A DNA stretch of 64,000 nucleotides, taken from the NCBI RefSeq assembly GCF_002127325.2, contig NC_035440.2, forward strand, positions 71,857,819 through 71,921,818, written 5' to 3'. The notes under the pieces are model-generated. The model was given only the letters and a program-made list of their open reading frames with translations, searched no databases and was not told the origin of the DNA. The position numbers and the translations under genes were made by a program. Positions 21,221 through 31,105 of this stretch are shown one piece after another. The stretch comes from Helianthus annuus. Taxonomy: Eukaryota > Streptophyta > Magnoliopsida > Asterales > Asteraceae. The stretch's first letter is position 1; each line of letters starts with the position of its first letter.

Positions 21221-22352
21221 TCTTCAATTTTTCAAGAACAGATTTTTCATTCATCAAAACTTTTATCTGTTCCTGAAATTTTGATTCATTCGCTTTCAGA
21301 TTCTTGTTTTCAAGTTTAATCCAGAAATCTAAATCTTCTGAAGATTTCTGTTTGCTTTCAAGCTCTTTTACCAACTCTTTGATTTTCTTTTGAGCGCGTT
21401 CACCTTCTTTTTCAAGTTCGATAATTTTCTGAAGATGGGAATTTATCATCTTCTGTTTTTCAATGTTGTTTTTACTGAACACATTTCTCCCATCTTCAAG
21501 AATTTTCACTTGCCCTTCAAATTCTTGATGTTTCAATGTCAAACTGTTAAAATCAACCAACAGTTTGTCATTTTCAGCTTTCAACTTCTCACAATTTTCT
21601 TTCAAAATAAGAATCTGATTTTCAGCAACGTGCTTCTCGTCTTTCAACTTTTTGACTTCAGATGCCAAACTTGTCATGTCTTTCACAAGTTTATCATTAT
21701 CAGTCTTGACGTTATCACATGTTGAGCACGTTGTTTCATTCTTCACCGATTCTTCAGCTTTTGAAGTTTCTTCTTCCTTTGCTATCAATGTACCTGCACA
21801 GAACATTTTAACGAAATCAAGAGGATTTCCATTATTATCAATATAACAACCTCGTTTGAAATCGTACTTCAGCACATGTTTTGCCCTGATACATTTACCA
21901 ATCCTTTTGATCATCTCCTCAAACACATCTAAACTCAAATCTAGCACATTACTCTCCAAAACCTTGATTATATCTTTCTTTCTCTTTCTGATTTCAAGTT
22001 CATGAGCTTTAAGTTTGCTGATGAATTGATTTAAAGGTAGTTTTGAAAAATTTAAGTCCTCCCTTAAATTTTTCAAACATTCACCCCATTCAATTGGTAA
22101 TGCATCTACAAATTTCTCCAATTTCTCAACATTTGACGGATATATCTCATGATCTTTCAGATAATTCAGTAAAACACTATATCGGTCTTTAAGATCATCC
22201 AACGTTTCGTCTTTCAGACACACGAAATATTTAAACCTTTTTGCCCATCCATCTTTGCTCACTTTTCTATAACCCTCATCTAGAAATCCGTGATGCCAAT
22301 CATTAAATCTTTCGAAATAATAGTTCTCCTGTTCATCAAACACCATTGCCAT
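21168..22352 (-). CDS. gag, N-terminal part: UBN2-like capsid domain and coiled coil
   Basis: 394 codons. Residues 1-150 hold the gag core: FERFNDWHHGFL, RFKYFVCLKDETLDDLKDRY, LLNYLKDHEIYPSN, KFVDALPIEWGECLKNLRED and LPLNQFISKLKAHELE, the usual copia UBN2 order. From about residue 200 a long coiled coil runs to the end (EVKKLKDEKHVAENQILILK and similar). The first in-frame Met (MAMVFDEQEN) is the likely start within this ORF, but the true N-terminus may lie upstream because the typical VWK-type opening motif is absent. It reads into the C-terminal gag ORF after a one-base frameshift. Confidence 0.8.
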   Translation of the reverse strand: MAMVFDEQENYYFERFNDWHHGFLDEGYRKVSKDGWAKRFKYFVCLKDETLDDLKDRYSVLLNYLKDHEIYPSNVEKLEKFVDALPIEWGECLKNLREDLNFSKLPLNQFISKLKAHELEIRKRKKDIIKVLESNVLDLSLDVFEEMIKRIGKCIRAKHVLKYDFKRGCYIDNNGNPLDFVKMFCAGTLIAKEEETSKAEESVKNETTCSTCDNVKTDNDKLVKDMTSLASEVKKLKDEKHVAENQILILKENCEKLKAENDKLLVDFNSLTLKHQEFEGQVKILEDGRNVFSKNNIEKQKMINSHLQKIIELEKEGERAQKKIKELVKELESKQKSSEDLDFWIKLENKNLKANESKFQEQIKVLMNEKSVLEKLKNENEKNYQVSFWENISA

Positions 22353-22980
22353 TATTTCTTTGTTAAATGACTTGGTTCAAAACTTTGTTTTTAGTTCAAA
22401 GACCACAAATTTCAATGTCTTGATATTTGCTCCTTGTAAAAACACTTCGAATCTCCTTTGGGCTTCACGTTACAAAATGGGACGTCAACAACAACTGTGA
22501 TTGGCCTTCAACTATAAAAGGGCCACTGATTGTATGTCGTCAACACTAAACAACATCTATTGATTGGGTAGTTTTGGGCGGTGATGTTGGGCTTCACAAC
22601 TAATTGATTGCTTTTACATTTGTGGGGCGGTGCAAAGGGTGTTTATTGGGTGATGTTTTAAAGTGGGCGGCAAATGTAAGCTGATTGGGCCCTTAAAAAA
22701 ATTTGGGCGGTGTCTTAATGACAACAAACATGCGGTGGGGTAGTGATTTTTTAATGGGCCTTTATAGTCAACAACAACTTAATATGAAGCAGTGATGTTG
22801 GCTTGTGATTGGACCATATACTTTGTGATTGAACCTGCAATTTACCGCTGACAACTTCTTAACATATACCAACTTTATTCACAAACAAAGCTGCCGTCAA
22901 CTCTTGCCGAATGATTTGTCGAATGATTGGACCTTTTGTTGATGTAAACTATTAAAGATGATTCTTTATGTACCCGACAT
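22353..22980 (-). other. Leader region of the gag-only element
   Basis: GGGCGGTGATGTTGGGC-like words recur (22,485; 22,565; 22,620; 22,665). No ORF of note. Confidence 0.45.
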
Positions 22981-23009
22981 TTTTTCAGAAACTCACATGA
23001 AGAAGACGA

Positions 23010-23290
23010 CACATAAGCGGACCAACATGTGACATTTATGAGCGGTCCACACTTTGACTTAAGAGCGGTCCATACCGATTTCACTATGAGCGATCCAACC
23101 TGTTTCACATGAAGCGACCCACATTAGTCACAATGAGCGGTTCTGAAATTTTCTTAAGAGCGGGCCAAAGTCTGACTTAAAAGCGATTCAAGAGTTGACT
23201 TTTGGAGCGGTTCACACGTGACACTATAAACGGTTCAACCCAAATATGCCCTATGAGCGATCCAACACCTGTTCGTATAAGCGGTTCATG
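23010..23290 (-). repeat. Twelve-unit array, core GAGCGGTCCA, in the leader
   Basis: Units spaced about 22-25 bp carry AAGCGGACC, GAGCGGTCC, GAGCGATCC, AAGCGACCC, GAGCGGTTC and similar, followed by a variable ACA..TGACTT stretch. The array lies between PBS and gag, where packaging or regulatory signals sit in LTR elements. Confidence 0.75.
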
Positions 23291-23570
23291 TCAGATCTGA
23301 TCGTATGACGCAAAATCGGACCAAAAAATCGCGATATCTCCAAAACGGCTTGGAGTTTCGAGCTGAAATTTGGTAGGATTGTAGATCGGGTCTAATCGCA
23401 CAACATATCCAAAAATCAGACGATTTGGACCGTGAAAACCTGTTCAATTTGACGTTTTTCAGTAAAAAATGTAAGAAATGAGTAGAATATGAAGAAATCG
23501 ACGAAAATCGGATCTGAATCGGCTCTGAAATCTGGTACGAATGATGTGTTTGATCTTGCAATCGAGCTCC

Positions 23571-23586
23571 TAGCTCTGATACCAAT
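23571..23586 (-). promoter_or_regulatory. Primer binding site (minus strand)
   Basis: Plus GCTCTGATACCAAT is ATTGGTATCAGAGC on the minus strand, directly after the 5' LTR; initiator tRNA-Met type. Confidence 0.9.
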
Positions 23587-24002
23587 TGTAGGACCGGTTT
23601 TGCGACCGTTCGATTGCGTAACGAATGTTTCACGTGCGGAATCCGTGAACGAACGTGACCGAACACACGATAACGTACTACTAACGTGATTCCATTGCAA
23701 GATTTGACGTGTACGGTACAAGAATCACAAATACAATACTTTCTCTCTCTACTTTCTCTCTCTAGAAAGTCTTCTCCTCCAAGTCTCCTCCTAAACTTCT
23801 ATCAAAATCTCTTCAAAATCTAACTAAACTAGTGATATAATCCCCTATTTATATGGTCAAGGCTATTTAATGAAAGTTCACACTAATTACAAGTTTGCCA
23901 CCTTGCCATTTCTAACTAAATATGACATTATGCACTTGATTCCTTCCGGCTTTTCACTACGACTCGGATTGACGAAGGCGATAGACAAAATATGCATCAA
24001 CA
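23587..24002 (-). repeat. 5' LTR of the gag-only element (minus orientation)
   Basis: 416 bp, identical to 17,309-17,724 except at four positions. Minus-strand TATAAATA at 23,846-23,853. Confidence 0.92.
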
Positions 24003-24007
24003 TCAGT

Positions 24008-25449
24008 ATGTCCAAATGCCAATGGCCCATGTTCAAGCACCCCAAGCTACTCATGCTCCTGCACCAGCAGAGCCTAATCAACAGAGCTTCTTTACACAAG
24101 GCTATGTTGATTGGAGTAGCTTGCCAAAGAATTTAACCGATGAAAATTTTGCTTTAATAGCAAATGAATGTGATGAACATGAAAACTTTTGTTTTATGGC
24201 CGTTGAGCATGTTACATGTGATGAAGATCCAGTTCAAACTGTTGTGGTTGATGAAGAGATTGTTGGGTAAGCTGCTGAAAGCTCTGGTCAAACATCTGTG
24301 ATCAGGAGCATGTAGTAAGGATGGTGAAAAGCATTCCAAAAGTTCCACTGATTGCATCAGTGCGGATCAGATTGAAATGGCTGCCTATAAGATATCACCT
24401 TAAACTCTTAAAGTGTTGTGTTCAGATAATGCATCATAGTTTTTGCTAACATAAAAGAGGTGAATGAAAATCCTAGAGAAAAGGTACAAATCAATGAACT
24501 TATTCTTGAAAAATTGAAAAAGGATTTTAAAACAAGAATAGCTGAAAAAGACCTTGAATTGAGCAGTCTGAAACATGAAGCATCTATAACCGAAGGTTAA
24601 CTCCAGTCAATGATAGAAAAATATCAGACTTGTAAAAAGGAGTTAGAAGTAACACAGATCACATGTGAAAAATGGGTTGAATCTTGTCAAGGTTATGAGA
24701 AGCTTTTAGATAAGCAGATCAAGAGCAATGTGAAGTTTGGGGTTGGCTTTAGAAATTATGACAAAGAACAAGAAGCCCAAACTTCCATTGACTCTGAAAT
24801 GGTTGAGGTAATTCCAACAACATCAACCGGGGAAGAAATAAAAATCACAGAACCTAGTGGCAAGAAAATCACTTTTGAAAAGCCACTAAGTTCCATTCAA
24901 GCTGAAAAACTAGAGTATGAATTCAAACCTACTTGGTTAGATGAATGTGATGTGTTAGAAAATTTCAAACCCATTGATTTCACTAAACAAAATGGTCTTG
25001 ACCCACCCAATATAAAAAAAATTCATTCCTCTTACCAACTCTCAAACAGATGATAAAATATCTGTTTCTGAAGTGTTATTTCGGTGGAAAGTTAAAACAT
25101 ATTGCAAAATACTGTTTTAAGTTAAAAGCCTATGATATCAAAAAAAAAAAAAAAAAAAACAAACAGTGCTTATCTATCCACTTCTGGGTGTACCATTTGT
25201 GGAAAACTTAATCATTTGACTCAACAATCTTCTTTTCTTAAACAATTTGATGTAAATCTAAATAGGCCAAGAAAGAAAATGAACTTCAAAAGGGAAGATG
25301 GGCCTGATAACAAGAATACCCAATCTCTTCCCAAAAGAGTCGAGTCATTTCACACTGTTTACCAACAAAAGTCAAACCAATATCCTGCACAGAGATCAGG
25401 CCAAACCTCTGTTGCACCACAGAACCAACTACCCAGAGGCTATGGGTAA
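24008..25449 (+). pseudogene. gag, second part, of the outer copia-type element
   Basis: It continues the gag split at 17,308: YVQMPMAHVQAPQATHAPAP, FFTQGYVDWSSLPKNLTDEN and FALIANECDEHENFCFMAVE. Stops at 24,268 and later break it. Open stretches at 24,610-25,053 (EKYQTCKKELEVTQITCEKW) and 25,132-25,449 (with a decayed knuckle CTICGKLNHLTQQ) follow the order seen in long copia gag proteins. After 25,449 neither protease nor integrase/RT is present. Confidence 0.7.
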
Positions 25450-26150
25450 CCACCTTCCAATTGGGTAACTTACAGGTATATAGAACCTATGCCACAACCA
25501 CAACAGCCAAGGGTAAACAAGCATCCTCATGGGTATCAACATCTTGTTGGGAATGGTCAACATCCAATTGACCCAAGTGTGTAGGCACTTTCAGAGGGTC
25601 AAAAACATCTGTTGGAGATTGTTCAAAAACTCCTTTTGACCTCTGACCATCCCAAGGAGCCATTGTAGTGGTTGATAATACCAAATCCAAAGCAGAAAAT
25701 GCTTTGGATCATCTGCAGAATTGACCCATTTATCACCATCTGCAGGAACCACTTTTGGCAATTTGAAAATACCAATAGAGGAAACCTGTACATCTATCTC
25801 TATCCAAATAAAAGAAAGAAGATTGTTTTGAAAAATATACCAAAAACTTTATCTTTATTGTTTTGTTATTTTTAAAATGTTGTCAGAGAAATCAAAAGAT
25901 CTATTTCAAAATTCAAGAAAAGATTGATAAAATCACCAAAAACAAAAACTCTACTAAAAAAGAGTAAAACAAATGTTTCTTTGGTTCTAAAGTCTGTTTA
26001 TGTGGATAAAATCACTGTTTAAGGCAAAAGAACCACTTTTTCAAAACCACTATTTCCACATACTTCCACCACTGTTCCACTCAAAACTCTGTTTAACCCT
26101 ATAAAGGTTTCAAATAGAGGTTTTTCAAAACTATGTTGACCAAAAGTTAA
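25450..26150 (+). other. Region where pol is missing
   Basis: Between gag and the accessory ORF there is only non-coding sequence with ACATCTGTT words and AAAACTCTGTTTAACCC-like blocks. A complete copia element would have about 3 kb of pol here. No RT, RNase H or integrase motif in any frame. Confidence 0.6.
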
Positions 26151-26369
26151 TCAGATGTTTCAAAACACTGATGAGGTTATTCAAAGGTCTGTTGAGCACA
26201 ACAGAGGTTTCAAACAAATATTTTGAAAACAAATCTTTCATGTCTTTGTCAAGGGTTTCCTCTGTAGGACCCACTTTCTGAACAGAGGTTTGCTACGACA
26301 AATAGCAACTAACCATGTGGACTGAAAAGGTAATCGTTGTCCACGCTATCATCCCTTTTCCATTAACCC

Positions 26370-26377
26370 TATAAAAA
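26370..26377 (+). promoter_or_regulatory. TATA box upstream of accessory ORF copy A
   Basis: TATAAAAA at 165 bp before the ATG at 26,535. The equivalent TATA box in copy B is at 44,577, 164 bp before its ATG. The spacing and flanks (CCACGCT, CATTAACCCTATAAAAACC) are conserved, suggesting a separate promoter for this ORF. Confidence 0.45.
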
Positions 26378-26534
26378 CCTATGAGAAACAAAGTTTACTT
26401 CTATCCTCCATTATTGATAAAATCAAAGATTTTTCAAAAGAGAAAAATTCCAAATTAGCTTCCATCAAACTCGGTTTTCAATCAAAAGATCGATAACTTA
26501 AAAGATTTTCAAAATATTTGAATAATAGTTCATC

Positions 26535-28623
26535 ATGGCTCTTGAAATCAAAACCCCCCATAATATTTGCCGTATCTTGTAAATCACAACAAGAATACAT
26601 ATTTTCACTCCATCATTGATATCATAACTTCCTGAAAATATCTTTTCATCCTCACTGTAAATGCCCCATCCATATTTCCACTCTCAGAGAATTTTGGGCA
26701 AATGTACAGCTTTCTATGCAAAACGAAAAGCCCTTTCTCATAACCTCCACCATCAAGAATGAACATGTGGAAATTACCGCAGAATCCATCTCCACTATGT
26801 TTCGATTAGAGGATATGACAGGTATGGAATCTTACCCCAAAAATGACTTACATGTTGAGTTCATAGAAAGGGGCTATGAAGGTCAGACGGTGGGAGAAAC
26901 ACTTTACAAACCAAAGTTCCCACCTGAAATGAAATTCTTTTTCCATACTCTCTTGGTTTGCCTTTCTGCTAAAACCACTGCTTTCAACGAAATACTTGTA
27001 AAAACTTAGTGTATAGGGTATGCTATTTCGAAAACATCAAATCATAAGATATCCCAAACTCTTTTTCTAGATTTGGTAGCAAATTTAAGGGCAGTAAAGA
27101 GAGGCACTGGCAATCCTTTTCTCATCTATCCAAGGTTGTTAAGCTTTTACCTAAAAATATTTTAAGAAAAGAACACTTTGAACAAGGTGAAGCACTTGAA
27201 AGTAACAGGCTTTCAAATGAAATTTTACACACATGATGGCCAAAAGGTAGGAAAATGTTGTACAAGTAAACATTTTAGAAAACCAAGTAACAGATGTTAC
27301 AACATCTGTTGCTGAGCCCATTGCTCCTTGTCGCCACATTGTACAACCCATCATTGTGGAACCCACACCAGACTCTTCCACACAAACCATTTCCATCCCT
27401 ATCCACAAATCTAAAAGAAAGCCCACAAAGAAAGGGTCTTTGGAGGTTGAGATGCCAGAGATACCTACTGTAACACAAATGCAGCTAACATCTGTTGTTA
27501 CTTCCTCACAACAGATGCAAACATCTCCACCTATCCAAACTCCTCACTCATCCTCACAAATGTAGAGTGTTGTAAACACATGGGAATAAATCGAGGGGAG
27601 ATATATCACTTGATTATCTCTACTCAAGCCCTTCTCCCAGGGCTGCTTCTATTTCTACAACACCACCCACTTCAACAGTTCCTTCACCGTTATAAAAATT
27701 GCTTGATGCAATTATTACATCTCACTTGCATATACCTAGTTGCTCTCAACGACAAATAACATAGAGTTCACTCCCACAAGTGACTAAGGAAAGTTTAAGG
27801 ATCATTTCTATCCCACAAACTGAGGAGGCAACACCTCATGTGTCCAAAGAGACACAGGTTGGTATTTCAAGTGGGGCAGCTACTACAACTGCTGAGACAA
27901 TAGTCTCACAGTTGGACAGTGGTTACATCTATTGAGACATTAGTCTCCACATCAGGTGGATGTCCCTAGTACCAAGAACAAGGGGCACTTGGTCTAAAAC
28001 CAAGTTTAACCACTTCTGGTGGGAATTCAGATGATCCTGTTAACCCAGGTGATGGATTAAACTATCAGGAATTGATGGAGAGGGTTAAAAACTTGGAAAC
28101 ATCTGTTTGAGAGATCAAGGATATGCTAAAAATCTAGATTCAAAACTCTAGACCTCGTCCTTCTAATGTAGACATTGCAAAAGAAATGTAGGTTCATGTG
28201 AATTCATACTTACATTTTCAAAAGCAGGATGCAGAAGAAAGATATGGCATGCAAGTAGAGCTTATCAGAAAAACAGTGAATGCTAGGTACCAAGATACAC
28301 ATGCAGAAGTTAAAGCCATCAAATACTTTATCTTTGAAAACACTTGCGAAGCTCTCACTCACCCTAAATATGATGATGCCAAAAGGGGGGAGGTAGAAGA
28401 ATGCATGAGAAAGCTTCAACCCCATGTCAAAAAGGCTAGAAAAAGGCCTGACATTGTTGCACACAGAAGGGCAAGAAAGGAAGAAATTTCTAAAGAAGTG
28501 GATAAGCAAAAGAGAAGGGATACAAGAGAAGCTAACATGCAGATCACAATGCAGGAAATCATCACTAGAAAAGAAATCCTAGACAACCAAGGTGCTTCAA
28601 CAAAAGTTCCAGCAGAGGTTAGA
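26535..28623 (+). pseudogene. Accessory ORF copy A, first part (interrupted)
   Basis: Starts ATGGCTCTTGAAATC (MALEIKTPHN); a stop follows after 15 codons. Conserved blocks are still readable: ESISTMFRLEDMTGMESYPK, FIERGYEGQTVGETLYKPKF and FFHTLLVCLSAKTTAFNE (26,716-27,009), then a Thr/Ser/Pro-rich middle and a charged helical part (28,198-28,618, RKTVNARYQDTHAEVKAIK). At 28,623 it is cut by the solo LTR. It continues at 43,773. The family resembles the extra ORF after RNase H in SIRE-like copia elements of daisies (from memory, not searched). No known enzyme motif. Confidence 0.6.
28619..28623 (+). repeat. Target site duplication TTAGA (left of solo LTR)
   Basis: Matches 31,101-31,105. Confidence 0.9.
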
Positions 28624-29329
28624 TGTGACAACTCGAATTTCCAAGATTCTATTTCGCATTGATTGCACGTCCTTGTATTATTTAGTTGTTACTCGCACAA
28701 TTGATTGTCATGGAATCTTATATGTTTTAATTGTGTGATTGTGCATGATTGTTTGTTAGTGGTGAAATTGGTAAATATATAAACATGGTGGTGGAAATGT
28801 GAAATTGTTAGGGGATGGTGTACTTGTGTAAAATATAGAAATTGAGGGTGTATAGTGTAGATAGTGAAAATTAAACTATACTTAACCCTAATCTCTTTTG
28901 CTAATCATTCACTAATCATCACAAAAATCAAAAACACGTACCCACATTCCCTAATCCCCTCTACAACCATCTTCTCATCATTCTTGGAATCACAAGTCTT
29001 TTGCATCAAGGTTGATTGCAAATTCATCTAGAATCGAATCAAGGTAATTGTTAATCATTGTGTGATGTTAATTGTTGATTGATTGATTGGTGTCAAAACC
29101 CTAGTTTCTCATATGATAATTTCTGCATGTTTGATTGTTTCTGATTCATGAAAATGATTTGAGTTGTTGTGGAACCATTGCTTGATGATTGATGATTTAG
29201 AAGCAAGATAGGTTGAATGATAGATTGATGATTGATCATTGCACTGTACAAACGTATGAATTTAGGGTTTCCTGTTCGTATGATAGCAAAACGTAACTGC
29301 TTGAATCACCAGATCGTGGGATGGAAGTT

Positions 29330-29975
29330 GTTGCCTGAGTTTCTGTGCATAGTTGGATGTCTGAGTTTAATATGTGTACCATGTCCGAGTTTAAATGTTA
29401 TATCGAGTTTAAATGTTATATCACCATGTCCGAATATAATGTTTATATATGTGCCCGAGTTTAATGAAGTAATAAAAGGTCCGAGTATATAAGGGAATGA
29501 ATGTCCGAGTTTAAGAACTCAGATGGTCCGAGTATGGCAAGCCTTCCCCTAGTCCGACCTTAAATCATGTTTCATATCCGAGTTTGTTGAAATAACCCCA
29601 TGACCGAGTTTAATGATGATTGTTGGACCGAGTTTAATGGGTTTCCATTAGACCGAGTTTAAAGTAATGTGTTGGACCGAGTTTCATGATGAAGGACCGA
29701 GTTTACTAAATGAAATTATGACCGAGTTTCATTGTAATCACAAATGTGCCTGAGTTTGTATAAGATGAAGAGTAGTCCGACCTTATGCACTCAAGTGGTC
29801 CGAGTTTGTGGACAAGGGACCCCTTGTCCGAGTTTGTATGGGAAACCCCCCCCCCAACCTCATATCCGACCTTCTCAACCTACCAAAGGTCCGAGTTTCA
29901 ATTTGGGGATGGCCTGACCGAGTTTTTGACACCCTCAAGGGTGGTCCGAACTTCTTGAAGCCTTGTCCGATCTTT
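29330..29975 (+). repeat. Degenerate CCGAGTTT array inside the solo LTR
   Basis: About 26 copies of (G/T)CCGAGTTTa, or variants CCGACCTT, CCGAGTAT and CTGAGTTT, at roughly 20-30-bp spacing with unrelated fillers between them. Confidence 0.85.
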
Positions 29976-30434
29976 GAATGCTTATGACATATGATCTGAG
30001 TTGTTAGTATCTGTCAAACTGTTAAGTGCTTAACACTATCAAATTATTAAACATTGTGTAGTATGTTAACGGAACTGATCTGTGCATGTTAATTCTAATA
30101 ACTCTGATCAACGCTGTGACTCAACTGCTAACGAATAACTAAGTCAAAGCAAACTGAGAAAAACTCTTGATATAGGACTTGATTTGCATGAATGTGATTA
30201 GTTGCTTATGTGTATTATGATGTTACTTGCGTATTGTTCGAACATGAACTGATTTGTTATACGTGCATACAATAGGACTTGATTAATTACTTGTGAGTGC
30301 ATAACCTAGCATACCGAGCAAACCAAGGTGAGTTCACACTCCTACTAAGGCATGGGATTCCCGGGTCGTGGGAATGGGATAAAGGTTACCATTGACTAAG
30401 AACGTATATATGCTTTTCCTAGACTATCACCTAA

Positions 30435-30620
30435 CATGGTCCTCGGATGTCAGGACGGTTCCGTAGGTTAGGATAACACCTACGTGGTCATATGCCAATT
30501 ACTGCCTCGGATGTCAGGCACGCACGTAAAACCTACGTGTACGCATTACTTACTTCTATCCTCGGTTATGAAGGATACGTGCGTAAAACCTACGCACACC
30601 CCATACGCGCTACTGTTCTC
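30435..30620 (+). repeat. Three degenerate repeats in the solo LTR
   Basis: CCTCGGATGTCAGGACG, CCTCGGATGTCAGGCACGCA and CCTCGGTTATGAAGGATACG, each followed by a GTAAAACCTACGT-like segment, about 55-70 bp apart. Confidence 0.65.
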
Positions 30621-31105
30621 GGACGAAGAACAGGGATGATACGAGTAGTTGATACGAATAGTCTAGTGGTCACATAGCATGGGAAGCCCCCACCTGTATA
30701 ACTTACTATTGGCCCAGTAGAGCCACCCGTTACTTACTGTTACGCACTTACTTACTGTGAACTCGCTCAACTAGTTTGTTGATCATTCTGTTACATGCCA
30801 TGCAGATCGTTAGGTACTTGGAGCTTGCACTGGAGAAGCGGGTCGTTGTGGACAAGGATCGTGGTTTCTACGTTGAACTATTATGACATTTAAAACTATC
30901 CACTATTGTTGGATTATTTACTATGCTTCCGCTACATTTTGAAACTATGGTTATGTTTTGAACACCTATCGTATTGGATGGATGGTTTACATTTATTTCA
31001 CTTAATATTAATTACATGTTCAATATGATTGGTGGCTTGATCCTGGTCAGTCACGCTCCCAAGCGGTGATACTCCGCAGGTGGATTTTGGGGGTGTGACA
31101 TTAGA

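Larger units (their letters stand above)
17309..24002 (-). mobile_element. Gag-only LTR element (TR-GAG type), 6,694 bp
   Basis: Complete element in minus orientation: 416-bp LTRs at both ends, PBS next to the right LTR, PPT next to the left LTR, and a 5-bp TSD TCAGT. Its only long ORFs encode gag; no protease, integrase, RT or RNase H can be found in any frame, so it must use enzymes supplied by a relative. The LTRs differ at four positions by eye, three of them C/T, indicating a recent insertion. It lies in the gag gene of the outer copia-type element. The 2-kb stretch between gag and the 3' LTR (17,740-19,870) has no gene. Confidence 0.9.
28624..31100 (+). mobile_element. Solo LTR of a gypsy-type element, 2,477 bp
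   Basis: Starts TGTGACAACTCG, ends GGGGGTGTGACA, and is flanked by TTAGA on both sides. There is no PBS, PPT or second LTR, so the internal part was lost, most likely by LTR-LTR recombination. It inserted exactly at the left edge of the 31,106 element. The last 250 bp hold the usual gypsy LTR end (CTCCCAAGCGGTGATACTCC). Confidence 0.88.
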
